This document shows positions 55,272-63,943 of a stretch of 64,000 nt of DNA, in pieces (within the stretch, counting starts at the first letter, position 1; every line of letters begins with the position of its first letter). Below the pieces are notes generated by a model, which saw only the letters and a program-made list of their open reading frames with translations, did no database searches and had not been told where the DNA came from. Source of the stretch: Microbacterium trichothecenolyticum (lineage in GTDB: Bacteria > Actinomycetota > Actinomycetes > Actinomycetales > Microbacteriaceae); assembly GCF_030818955.1 (NCBI RefSeq), contig NZ_JAUTBF010000001.1:1364001-1428000 (forward strand). The letters are read 5' to 3'. The position numbers and the translations under genes are program-made.

Positions 55272-57209
55272 ATGACCGGTCCCGACCACTCCTCGCTCCT
55301 CCACGACCTGGCCGCGGGCTCCACGCCCTTCGCCCTGATCGCCCGCGACGGCGCGACCGTCGAGGTGCTCACCGGCGACGTCGTCGACGTCGACCTGCTG
55401 GCCGACATCCCCCTGACGGACGCCGCGGGCACCGCGCGCGAAGTGCTCGCCCTGGTGCCGTACCGGCAGGTGCGCGAGCGCGGCTTCGTCTGCCACGACG
55501 ACGACGCGCCGTTGCGCTGCCTCGTCATCGACGAGCGCGTCTCGATCGACCGCGCCGAGGCGATGGCATCCCTCCCCTCCTCCCCCGTGCCGCTCGCTGA
55601 TGCCGGTTTCGACATCGCCGACGAGGAGTACGCCGACATCGTGCGCCGGGTGATCTCCGACGAGATCGGTCGGGGCGAGGGGGCGAACTTCGTCATCCGT
55701 CGCGACTTCGTCGCCGGCGTCGACGTCGATCCGCGCATCGCCGCGCTGACGTGGTTCCGGGCGCTCCTCGAGCACGAGAAGGGCGCGTACTGGACGTTCG
55801 CGGTCGTCACCGACGGGCACATCGCGGTGGGGGCGAGCCCCGAGGCGCACGTGAGCGCGCAAGACGGCGTCGTCACGATGAACCCCATCTCGGGGACGTT
55901 CCGCCACCCGGCCGGGGGCGCCACCGCCGAGACGCTGGCGGAGTTCCTGCGCTCGACCAAAGAGACCGAGGAACTCTTCATGGTCGTCGACGAGGAGCTC
56001 AAGATGATGAGCGCCGTCTGCAGCGACGGCGGCCGCATCACCGGGCCGCACCTCAAGGAGATGTCGCGCCTGACCCACACCGAGTACATGCTGCGCGGGC
56101 GCAGCGACCTCGACCCGCGCGACATCCTGCGCGAGACGATGTTCGCCCCCACGGTCACCGGCTCGCCGATGCAGAACGCGTGCACGGTCATCGCCCGCCA
56201 CGAGACCACCCCGCGCGGCTACTACTCGGGCGTTGCGGCCCTGTTCACCCCGAACGGCGCCGCAGAGGGGCCGACGCACGATCTCGACGCCCCGATCCTC
56301 ATCCGCACCGCCTACCTCGTCGACGGACGCCTGCGCGTGCCCGTCGGCGCGACCCTCGTGCGTCACTCCGACCCGTACGGCGAGGTCGGCGAGACCCACG
56401 GCAAGGCCGCCGGCGTGCTGGGGGCGATCGGCGCGATCCCGCGCGATGTGCCGAAAGCGGCCCCGGATGCCGACCCCGACGCCCCCGCCGCCCCGCGGCG
56501 CCCGCTCGCGGAGGATCCCGCAATCGCCGAGCTGCTGGCATCCCGCAACGACCGTCTGGCGCCGTTCTGGATGAACCCGCAAGACCCCGACGGCTCGGGC
56601 CCGTTCGCCGGGCGCACCGCGCTCGTCGTGGATGCCGAGGACCGCTTCACCACGATGCTCGCTCACCAGCTGCGCCACCTGGGGCTCGACACCCGCATCG
56701 TGCCGTGGTCGGACGTCACGGATGCCGAGCTGGATGCCGCCGACCTCGTCGTCTCCGGCCCCGGTCCCGGCGACCCGCGCGACGACAGCCCGCGCATGGA
56801 GGCGATGCGCCACGTCGTGGCTCACCGCCGCGCGTCCGGCGCGCCGCTGCTCGCCGTCTGCCTGAGCCACCAGATCCTGGCCGATTCGCTCGGCATCGAC
56901 CTCGCGCCCCTCGCCCAGCCCCACCAGGGCCTGCAGAAGAACGTCGACGTGTTCGGCGAGCCGGCCTCGATCGGCTTCTACAACACGTTCACGGCGCGTG
57001 TCGCGCCCGGAGACACCCAGCGGGGCATGACGATCGGCGATGGCGCGGTGGTGACCGAGATCGTCACCGACGTGGCGGCGGATGCCGAGACCGGCGACGT
57101 CTACGCGCTGCGCGGCCCCGGCTACGCGAGCGTTCAGGGACACCTCGAGTCGATCCTGTCGCGCGACGGCATGCGCACGCTCGAGCGGCTGATCTCGCAC
57201 GTGCTCTGA
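55272..57209 (+). CDS. trpEG: Fused anthranilate synthase (TrpE-TrpG; PhzE-like architecture)
   Basis: 645 residues. The N-terminal chorismate-binding domain (about 1-420) has VTMNPISGTFRHPAGG, FMVVDEELKMMSAVC and a PTVTGSPMQNACTVI segment. The C-terminal glutaminase domain (about 450-645) has the nucleophile Cys530 in LLAVCLSHQ and the His-Glu pair in VQGHLESIL. The domain order and the NPISGTFR motif resemble PhzE (ADIC synthase), but a Trp leader and attenuator precede it, which argues for anthranilate synthesis for tryptophan. Ribosome-binding sequence before ATG 55272 is weak. A GC hairpin follows the stop. Confidence 0.87.
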   Translation: MTGPDHSSLLHDLAAGSTPFALIARDGATVEVLTGDVVDVDLLADIPLTDAAGTAREVLALVPYRQVRERGFVCHDDDAPLRCLVIDERVSIDRAEAMASLPSSPVPLADAGFDIADEEYADIVRRVISDEIGRGEGANFVIRRDFVAGVDVDPRIAALTWFRALLEHEKGAYWTFAVVTDGHIAVGASPEAHVSAQDGVVTMNPISGTFRHPAGGATAETLAEFLRSTKETEELFMVVDEELKMMSAVCSDGGRITGPHLKEMSRLTHTEYMLRGRSDLDPRDILRETMFAPTVTGSPMQNACTVIARHETTPRGYYSGVAALFTPNGAAEGPTHDLDAPILIRTAYLVDGRLRVPVGATLVRHSDPYGEVGETHGKAAGVLGAIGAIPRDVPKAAPDADPDAPAAPRRPLAEDPAIAELLASRNDRLAPFWMNPQDPDGSGPFAGRTALVVDAEDRFTTMLAHQLRHLGLDTRIVPWSDVTDAELDAADLVVSGPGPGDPRDDSPRMEAMRHVVAHRRASGAPLLAVCLSHQILADSLGIDLAPLAQPHQGLQKNVDVFGEPASIGFYNTFTARVAPGDTQRGMTIGDGAVVTEIVTDVAADAETGDVYALRGPGYASVQGHLESILSRDGMRTLERLISHVL

Positions 57210-57222
57210 GCCGCCCTGGCGG

Positions 57223-57243
57223 CCGGGCCGCGCGGCGGCCCGG
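57223..57243 (+). terminator. GC-rich hairpin after trpEG
   Basis: A nine-base stem CCGGGCCGC / GCGGCCCGG (57223-57231, 57235-57243) with a three-base loop, 13 bases after the trpEG stop. There is no U-run, so termination is inferred from position. Confidence 0.5.
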
Positions 57244-57317
57244 CAGGTCGGCGCGCGGCCGCACGGCTACTTCCTGCGCGCGCCCGCGCTCGCGCCGCCG
57301 CGCCCGCGCGCCGCGCC

Positions 57318-57388
57318 GCACAACTCCTGCACAAACCCGCCGCCCGCCCCACCGACAACGCGACGTTTGCGATCTGCAGGAGCTGTGT
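57318..57388. repeat. GCACAACTCCTGCA-type intergenic inverted repeat, copy 2
   Basis: 71 bp: left arm GCACAACTCCTGCA (57318-57331), right arm TGCAGGAGCTGTGT (57375-57388), 43-base interior. It is in the 422-base gap between convergent trpEG and rseP, 70 bases from copy 3. Confidence 0.85.
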
Positions 57389-57458
57389 CGAGACCGCACC
57401 CGGGCCCGAGACCGCGGCGCCACCCGCACGCGCGACGCGATGAGACCCCCCACCCGGC

Positions 57459-57530
57459 GCACAACTCCTGCATAACCGGCGGCATCGCCGCACCGCTGGC
57501 GCGAACCGCGTCGGTGTGCAGGAGATGTGC
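57459..57530. repeat. GCACAACTCCTGCA-type intergenic inverted repeat, copy 3
   Basis: 72 bp: left arm GCACAACTCCTGCA (57459-57472), right arm TGCAGGAGATGTGC (57517-57530), 44-base interior. The remainder of the trpEG-rseP gap (57531-57631) shows no gene or clear signal. Confidence 0.85.
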
Positions 57531-57631
57531 GCCGCCCCACCGGCGCCGCATCAACGGCGACACGCATCAACGACGGCAGGCCACCGGCCCCGGCCCACGA
57601 ACGCCCGGTGCCGCCGGCACATCGAGGCTGA

Positions 57632-58948
57632 TTAGAGCAGCTGCACCGGGTTGAAGATGTCGGCCAGGAACAGGATGCCGCCCATCCCCACCAGCAGCAC
57701 CACGACGACGAACGTCACGGGGACGAGCTTCGTGGCGTCCACGGGGCGAGCGACTTTGCCGCGCAGGCGCGCGAACCAGCGCTTGATCCCGTCCCACAGC
57801 GCGACCACGACGTGCCCGCCGTCGAGGGGCAGCAGGGGGATGAGGTTGAAGACGAAGAGGGCGACGTTCAGGCCCGCGAGCAAGGCGATGATCGACTGCA
57901 CCCGATCGAGGATCGGTGCGTCGACCGCGGCGATGTCGCCCGCGAGGCGGCCCGCGCCGACGACGCTCATGGGGCTGTTCGCGTCGCGGGGCTGGCCCGT
58001 GAGGGTGTCGACGGCGACATCGTAGATGCGCACGGGCAGCTGCGACACGATCTGCACCACCTGGCCGACGTACTGCCCCGTCGCGTCGGCGCCCGACCAG
58101 ATCGGCTGCGGGACCAGCGCCTTCTGCGCGAGGAGCCCCGCGAAGCCGACCGTCTCGTACTCGGGCTGGCCCGCGGCATCCGTCACGGGCCGACCGCGGT
58201 CGTCGGTGACGGCGCGATCGGTGCTCTGCGGCGTGAACTGCACCGTCTGCTGCGCGCCACCGCGCTCGATCACCACCGAGAGCTGCTTTCCCGGCGAACG
58301 CTGGATGATGGCGGCGGCGTCGGCGAAGGTCGACACGGGAGTGCCGTCGACCGACACGAGCTTGTCGCCGGGCTGGATGCCGGCAGCCGCGGCGGGGGCG
58401 ACCGGATCGGCCGAGGTGCACGCGTCGCGCTGCTGGCTCGCGGGGATCACGCACTGCGACACCGACGCGACGGTCGTGGTGCCCTGCTGCACGCCGATGC
58501 CGCTGAGGGCGATCGTGAACAGCACGACCGCCAGCACGAGGTTCATCAGCGGACCGCCGAGCATCACGATCACGCGCTTCCACACGGGCAGCTTGTAGAA
58601 CACCCGGTCATCGGCGGCGATGAGCGTCTCGGCGTTCGCATCGCGCGCGTCCTGCACCATCGTCGCGAAGAAACGGGAACGTCTCGCACCGGGCTCGGCG
58701 CCCTCGGCAGCGGGCGGGTACATACCCGCCATCGAGATGAAACCCCCGAGCGGGAGCGCTTTGAAGCCGTACTCGGTCTCGCCGATGCGCTTGGACCACA
58801 GGGTCGGCCCGAAGCCGATCATGTACTGACCGACGCGCACGCCGAAGAGCTTGGCGGGCAGCAGATGCCCGATCTCGTGCAGCGCGATCGAAACGGCGAG
58901 GCCGATCACGAGCACGATGACGCCGATGAGGAAGGCGAGCGCGGTCAC
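57632..58948 (-). CDS. rseP: Site-2 protease, RseP/Rip1-type zinc metalloprotease
   Basis: 438 residues. The zinc site HEIGH is in the first membrane span (SIALHEIGHLLPAKLFGV), one PDZ domain lies in the middle (AAGIQPGDKLVSVDGTPVST), and the second catalytic motif is NLIPLLPLDGGH. It performs intramembrane cleavage of anti-sigma factors and other membrane proteins. GTG 58948 is supported by TATCGT six bases upstream. It normally forms a cluster with dxr and ispG; here they are interleaved with opposite-strand genes. Confidence 0.93.
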   Translation of the reverse strand: MTALAFLIGVIVLVIGLAVSIALHEIGHLLPAKLFGVRVGQYMIGFGPTLWSKRIGETEYGFKALPLGGFISMAGMYPPAAEGAEPGARRSRFFATMVQDARDANAETLIAADDRVFYKLPVWKRVIVMLGGPLMNLVLAVVLFTIALSGIGVQQGTTTVASVSQCVIPASQQRDACTSADPVAPAAAAGIQPGDKLVSVDGTPVSTFADAAAIIQRSPGKQLSVVIERGGAQQTVQFTPQSTDRAVTDDRGRPVTDAAGQPEYETVGFAGLLAQKALVPQPIWSGADATGQYVGQVVQIVSQLPVRIYDVAVDTLTGQPRDANSPMSVVGAGRLAGDIAAVDAPILDRVQSIIALLAGLNVALFVFNLIPLLPLDGGHVVVALWDGIKRWFARLRGKVARPVDATKLVPVTFVVVVLLVGMGGILFLADIFNPVQLL

Positions 58949-59035
58949 CCCGCGACGATACCGCCGCCCGCCTTTGAACCGCCCGTGCGGCCGCGATGCG
59001 ATGTCTGTGCGACGCCGGATGAGACAATGGATGAG

Positions 59036-60695
59036 ATGCCGACCGACGCGCCCTCGAACCTCCCGCCCGTGCTCCGGCCGGAGCGACCGCCCCGCCGCGA
59101 TCTCGCGGAGCTGGCCCGACGCTTCGGCGTCCGCAGCGTCGGCGACGTCGAGGGCACGACCCTCACCGGCCTGACCCTCGCCACCGCGGACCTGCGCCCC
59201 GGAGAGGTCTTCGTCGCCATCCGCGGCGTGAACCGCCACGGGGCCGACTTCGCCACGACCGCCGCCGAGCGCGGCGCCGTCGCGGTCGTCACCGATGCCG
59301 ACGGCGCCGAGATCGCGGCATCCGCGGGTCTGCCGATCGTCGTGGTCGGCGACCCCCGCGCCCTGCTCGGCGACCTGTCGGCTTGGGTGTACGGCACCGG
59401 CGCCGACGACGAGCTCCCCCAGCTGTTGGCCACGACCGGCACCAACGGCAAGACGAGCGTGTCGCACCTGCTGGAGGGCATCCTCGGCCAGCTCGGCATC
59501 GTCACGGGTCTGTCGTCGACGGCCGAGCGCCACATCGCAGGCGAGGTCATCGTGTCGCGGCTGACCACGCCGGAGGCGTCGGAGTTCCACGCCCTGCTCG
59601 CTCTCATGCGCGAGCGCGGCGTCGAGGCCGTGGCCGTCGAGGTCAGCGCTCAGGCGCTGACGCGCCACCGCGTCGACGGCCTGGTGTTCGACGTCGCCGG
59701 GTTCACCAACCTCACGCACGACCACCTTGACGACTACGCCGACATGCGCGAGTACTTCGAGGCGAAGCTGCCGCTGTTCCGCCCCGACCGTGCGCGCCGT
59801 GGCGTCGTGTGCCTCGACTCCCCCGCCGGCGCCGAGATCGCCGCGCGCGCCGAGATCCCCGTCGTCACGATCATCACTCCGGCGATCGCGCACGACCCCG
59901 CTGCCGACGCCGACTGGACGGTCGAGATCGTCGACGAGAGGCAGGACGGCACCGAGTTCACGCTCCGCTCCCGCGACGGGGCGCGCCCTGACCACCGTCG
60001 TCCCCGTGATCGGTCGCCACATGGCCGCCAACGCCGGGCTCGCCATCGTGATGCTGCTGGAGACCGGCCACGCCTGGGAGCGTCTGGCCGAAGCCCTCGA
60101 CGGCGGCCGCATCGCGGCATCCCTCCCCGGCCGCACGCAGCTCGTCTCGGGTGCCGAAGGCCCGGCGGTGTATGTCGACTTCGGTCACTCCCCCGATGCA
60201 TTCGAGAAGACGCTCGCGGCCATTCGCCGGGTGACGCCCGGCAAGGTCGTCATGCTGTTCGGCGCCGACGGCGACCGCGACGCGACCAAGCGTCACGACA
60301 TGGGGCGCACGGCCGTCGAGGGCAGTGACATCCTCATCGTCACCGACCACCACCCTCGCCACGAGAATCCGGATGCCATTCGCGCGGTGCTCGTCGAGGG
60401 CGCGCGCCGAGCACGACCCGACGCCGAGATCCACGCCTTCACCCCGCCCGAGCGGGCGATCCTCGAAGCTGTGAAGCTCGTGGGCGACGGCGACGCGATC
60501 CTCTGGGCCGGCCCCGGGCACCAGGACTACCGCGACATCCGGGGCGTGCGCACGCCCTACTCGGCGCGCGAGCTGTCACGCCGCGCGCTGCGCGCCGCCG
60601 GGTGGACCGTGCCAGACCCCCAGTGGCCGGTGCCGTACCCCGCCGATTCGACGCCGTCGTCCGACCCCGAGCGCCCGGTCGACTTCCCCGCCTGA
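59036..60695 (+). CDS. murE: UDP-N-acetylmuramyl peptide ligase MurE, frameshifted in this sequence
   Basis: MurE adds the third residue to the UDP-MurNAc dipeptide. The N-domain (GLTLATADLRPGEVFVAI) and the ATP site TTGTNGKTSVSHLLEG are in the first frame; RALTTVVPVIGRHMAANAGL through the C-domain (KVVMLFGADGDRDATKRHDMG) is in the second. The break is in a G run at 59978-59981, where removing one G restores DGRALTTV and a 552-residue protein. The specificity motif DNPR of meso-DAP ligases is replaced by DHHPR. ATG 59036 is preceded by GACAAT seven bases upstream. No other dcw genes are adjacent, so it could be a paralogue. Confidence 0.88.
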
Positions 60696-60763
60696 CGCGA
60701 GGCGGCGTGGCCGCCGCCCCACGCCACCCGCGCCCTCGCGCACCGCGCCACCCGCGCCCCCGC

Positions 60764-60820
60764 TGACTTGCGCCAAGTGCACGCGCAACGGGCGCCTCCG
60801 AGAGCATTCGACGCAAGTCA
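60764..60820. repeat. TGACTTGCG inverted-repeat element
   Basis: 57 bp between convergent murE and dxr. Outer arms TGACTTGCG / CGCAAGTCA are perfect (60764-60772, 60812-60820), and similarity of the arms continues imperfectly for about 13 more bases. It is single-copy in this window. Confidence 0.7.
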
Positions 60821-60823
60821 TCA

Positions 60824-60844
60824 CCCCCCCCCCCCCCCCCCCCC
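60824..60844. repeat. Homopolymer of 21 C
   Basis: An uninterrupted C21 run, four bases after the TGACTTGCG element. Runs this long are rare in bacteria and are prone to slippage in the cell and miscounting in sequencing, so its exact length is unreliable. Confidence 0.85.
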
Positions 60845-60877
60845 GCGGCACCACGACCCGCGGGGCGGGGCGGGGCG

Positions 60878-61960
60878 TCAGCGCGCGGCGATGACCTCGT
60901 CGGCCGTTCGGCGCGCCCACGCCTCGGCGTCGGCGAGCGAGTCCCGGGTGAGAGCCGTCGGCGGCTCGTGGCGGTCGACGACGCGCTCGATGACCTCGAC
61001 GATGCCGAGGAAGCTCAGACGCTTCTCGTGGAACGCGTCGACGGCCTGCTCGTTCGCCGCGTTGAAGACCGCGGGATACGTCGCGCCCGCGCGCCCCACC
61101 CGTTTGGCCAGGGCCACCGACCCGAATGCTTCTTCATCGAGCGGCTCGAACGTCCACTGCGAGGCCCGCGTCCAGTCCAGGGGCGCGCCGACGCCGGCGA
61201 CGCGGCGCGGCCAGTCGAGACCGAGCGAGATGGGCAGGCGCATGTCCGGCGGCGAGGCCTGCGCGATGGTCGAGCCGTCGACGAACTCGACCATCGAGTG
61301 CACGATCGACTGCGGGTGCACCGTGACGTCGATGCGGTCGTAGTCCACGTCGAACAACAGGTGCGCCTCGATCACCTCGAGGCCTTTGTTGACGAGCGTG
61401 GCGGAGTTCGTCGTGACGACCCGCCCCATGTCCCATGTGGGATGGGCGAGGGCCTCGGCGGGGGTGACTCCGGTCAGCTGCTCGCGCGAGCGCCCGCGGA
61501 ACGGACCCCCGGATGCCGTGAGCACGAGCCGACGAACCTCGGAGGCGTCACCGGAGCGCAGCGCCTGCGCGATGGCGGAGTGCTCGGAGTCGACGGGGAC
61601 GATCTGCCCGGGGGCGGCGAGGGCGGTGACGAGCGGGCCGCCGACGATCAGCGACTCCTTGTTGGCCAGCGCCAGCGTTCGACCCGTCTCGAGTGCCGCG
61701 ATCGTGGGGCCGAGCCCCACCGAGCCGGTGATGCCGTTGAGCACCACGTCCGCCTCGACGTCGCGCACGAGCTGCTCGGCTTCGACGGCGCCGAGCGCCG
61801 TGTGCGCGACGCCGAACTCATCGGCCTGCGCCTGCATCCCCGCTCGATCCGACCCGGCGGCGAGGCCGACGACCTCGAAGCGGTCGGCGTTCGCGCGGAT
61901 GACGTCGAGCGCCTGAGTCCCGATCGAACCGGTGGAACCGAGGATGAGGACGCGACGCAT
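60878..61960 (-). CDS. dxr: 1-deoxy-D-xylulose-5-phosphate reductoisomerase
   Basis: 360 residues. Dxr makes MEP from DXP using NADPH, the committed step of the pathway completed by IspG. Motifs are [17 protein letters not shown] at the nucleotide site, [42 protein letters not shown] and [14 protein letters not shown] 61960 is chosen because TAGGCT lies six bases upstream on the minus strand. The FKBP lipoprotein gene ends 25 bases upstream. Confidence 0.95.
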   Translation of the reverse strand: MRRVLILGSTGSIGTQALDVIRANADRFEVVGLAAGSDRAGMQAQADEFGVAHTALGAVEAEQLVRDVEADVVLNGITGSVGLGPTIAALETGRTLALANKESLIVGGPLVTALAAPGQIVPVDSEHSAIAQALRSGDASEVRRLVLTASGGPFRGRSREQLTGVTPAEALAHPTWDMGRVVTTNSATLVNKGLEVIEAHLLFDVDYDRIDVTVHPQSIVHSMVEFVDGSTIAQASPPDMRLPISLGLDWPRRVAGVGAPLDWTRASQWTFEPLDEEAFGSVALAKRVGRAGATYPAVFNAANEQAVDAFHEKRLSFLGIVEVIERVVDRHEPPTALTRDSLADAEAWARRTADEVIAAR

Positions 61961-61985
61961 CACGCCAGCCTACTGAGCGCCGACC

Positions 61986-62945
61986 TTACTGAGCCGCCGC
62001 CGCGTGCTGGACCCCGAGGATGTCGACGACGAACACGAGGGTCGAGCCCGCCGGGATGCTGCCCTGGGCCTGATCCCCGTAGCCGTCGGCGGGCGGGATC
62101 ACGGCGACGACCTGCGAGCCCACCGTCTGTCCTTCGAGCGCCTTCTTGAAGCCGGGCACGACCCCGGTCGTGGCGAACTGCGTGGGAGCGCCCTTGTCCC
62201 AGCTGGAGTCGAAGACCGTGCCGCCGTCGTAGAGCACCCCGGTGTACTGCACGATCACGGTGTCGCCGGGGTTGACGACGTCGCCGCCGCCCTGGCGCAG
62301 GTTCTCGATGCGCGTCTCGGTGGGGGCGGGGGTGCTGGGCACCGTGATCGTGGGGGCGCCGTTGTCGGCGAAGGTCACCGTCGGCATGCCCTCGACCGGC
62401 GCGACCTCCGTGCCGTCGGCGCGCAGCGGCAGCTCCGAGATCGAGTCGGCGACGAGCACGTAGGCGGGCGAGCCCTCGCCGAGGGTGCCGGCGGGGAAGG
62501 TCGACACGGTGCGCGAGCCGATGGGAACGCACGACACGGCCGCACCGAAGATCTGCTGCGCGTTGACGATCATGTCCATCCCCGACGGGTCGCTCGTGAG
62601 CGAGTCGAGGGCGACCTCACCGGTGCTCGCGTCGATGACCGTGTAGTTCGCCTTGACCAGGTCTCCGGGCTTCACCTCGGCGCCGGTGCCCTCGATGAGG
62701 GTGCTGCGCTGGATGCCGGCGGGGGCGAAGCCGTCGGGACGGGTGACCGTGACGGGGCCCTGGAAGTCTCCCGAGACCTCGAGGCCGGCGGGGACGTCGC
62801 CCGTGAACGGGGTCTGGCACGCTCCGGCATCCGGGGTCGCGCTGGCATCGGGGGTCTGTGCCTGGTCGGAGGAGCCGGAGCACCCGGCCAGCAGCAGCAC
62901 CGCGGCGGCGGCGAGGGACAGGGACGCGATCGGGCGGAAGCGCAC
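61986..62945 (-). CDS. FKBP-type peptidyl-prolyl isomerase lipoprotein
   Basis: 319 residues. A signal peptide ends in the lipobox LLLAGC, so the mature protein is probably lipid-anchored on the outer face of the membrane. Two FKBP-like domains follow: the first (about 60-190) is degenerate, and the second (about 220-315) is canonical, with VIVQYTGVLYDGGTVFDSSW, VVPGFKKALEGQTVGSQVV and TLVFVVDILGV. It probably helps fold secreted proteins. GTG 62945 is preceded by GAGAGG six bases upstream. Confidence 0.9.
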   Translation of the reverse strand: MRFRPIASLSLAAAAVLLLAGCSGSSDQAQTPDASATPDAGACQTPFTGDVPAGLEVSGDFQGPVTVTRPDGFAPAGIQRSTLIEGTGAEVKPGDLVKANYTVIDASTGEVALDSLTSDPSGMDMIVNAQQIFGAAVSCVPIGSRTVSTFPAGTLGEGSPAYVLVADSISELPLRADGTEVAPVEGMPTVTFADNGAPTITVPSTPAPTETRIENLRQGGGDVVNPGDTVIVQYTGVLYDGGTVFDSSWDKGAPTQFATTGVVPGFKKALEGQTVGSQVVAVIPPADGYGDQAQGSIPAGSTLVFVVDILGVQHAAAAQ

Positions 62946-63078
62946 GGGAGACCTCTCGATGAGAACGGGAAGCGTCCATCCTCGCTCATCCGGCTTTGCC
63001 GCGCCTGGGAGTCGGACCGGTATCGCGCAGGCGGCGGGCATGCACGGTCGGGCATGCGGCGGCTAGTAGCCTCGACGG

Positions 63079-63828
63079 GTGAGTACCGACGCGCCCGCCG
63101 AGCCCCCCGCCGCCGTGCCGCAGCAGATGGGGGCGACGTACGTCCTCGGGCGTTCGCTGATCGCCCCGCTCGCCCGCGCCGTCTATCGGCCCCACGTCGA
63201 GGGCCGCGACAACGTCCCGCGCACGGGCCCGGTCATCTTCGCCAGCAATCACCTGTCGTTCATCGACTCGATCGCCATCCCCGTCGCCGCGCCCCGGCCG
63301 GTGCATTTCATGGCGAAGTCGGCGTACTTCGAGAAGTGGGCGTCGCGGCAGTTCTTCACCGCCATCGGCGCGATCCCCGTCGAGCGAGGGGCCGGCCAGA
63401 AGGCGCTCGACGCCCTCGACCAGCAGCGTGCACTGCTGGAAGACGGTCGCGCGGTCGCCCTGTATCCCGAGGGCACCCGGTCGCTCGACGGCCGACTGTA
63501 CAAGGGCCGCACGGGCGTGGCGTTCCTGGCGCTGCAGACGGGCGCGCCCGTGGTGCCGGTGGGTTTGATCGGCACCGACAAGGTCATGCCGGTGGGCGCG
63601 AAGATCCCGACCACGAAGGAGCGCATCACGGTGCGTTTCGGGGCGCCCCTCGACCTGTCTTCGCACGGCCCGGCCTCGTCGGGACGGGCGCGCCGCGCAG
63701 CGACCGACGAGATCATGGCCGCGATCCACGCCCTCAGCGAGCAGGAGCTCGCGAACGCGTACAACGAGGCGCCCGCTCACGGCACCATCGAGCGCATCAA
63801 GCAGGCGCTCCCGCACGAGCGGCTCTGA
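63079..63828 (+). CDS. plsC: 1-acyl-sn-glycerol-3-phosphate acyltransferase
   Basis: 249 residues. The acyltransferase motifs are NHLSFIDS (HX4D) and YPEGTRSLDGRLYKGRTG; GAPVVPVGLIG is motif IV. It acylates lysophosphatidic acid to phosphatidic acid at the inner membrane. GTG 63079 has TAGCCT (63067-63072) six bases upstream. It is divergent from the FKBP lipoprotein gene. Confidence 0.9.
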   Translation: MSTDAPAEPPAAVPQQMGATYVLGRSLIAPLARAVYRPHVEGRDNVPRTGPVIFASNHLSFIDSIAIPVAAPRPVHFMAKSAYFEKWASRQFFTAIGAIPVERGAGQKALDALDQQRALLEDGRAVALYPEGTRSLDGRLYKGRTGVAFLALQTGAPVVPVGLIGTDKVMPVGAKIPTTKERITVRFGAPLDLSSHGPASSGRARRAATDEIMAAIHALSEQELANAYNEAPAHGTIERIKQALPHERL

Positions 63829-63943
63829 CCCGCAGCGGCGCCTCCCCGCACCGCCGCCTCCCGCGCTCTTGACGCGGCGACGCGCGACGAGCAGGGTCGG
63901 GTGTGACGGTCGGCGGCCGTCGACGCCACGACGAGGAGGCACC

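Noticed and set aside
57812..59035. Long N-terminal extension of the murE frame
   Set aside because: It lies antisense to rseP, and the MurE N-domain begins just after 59036.
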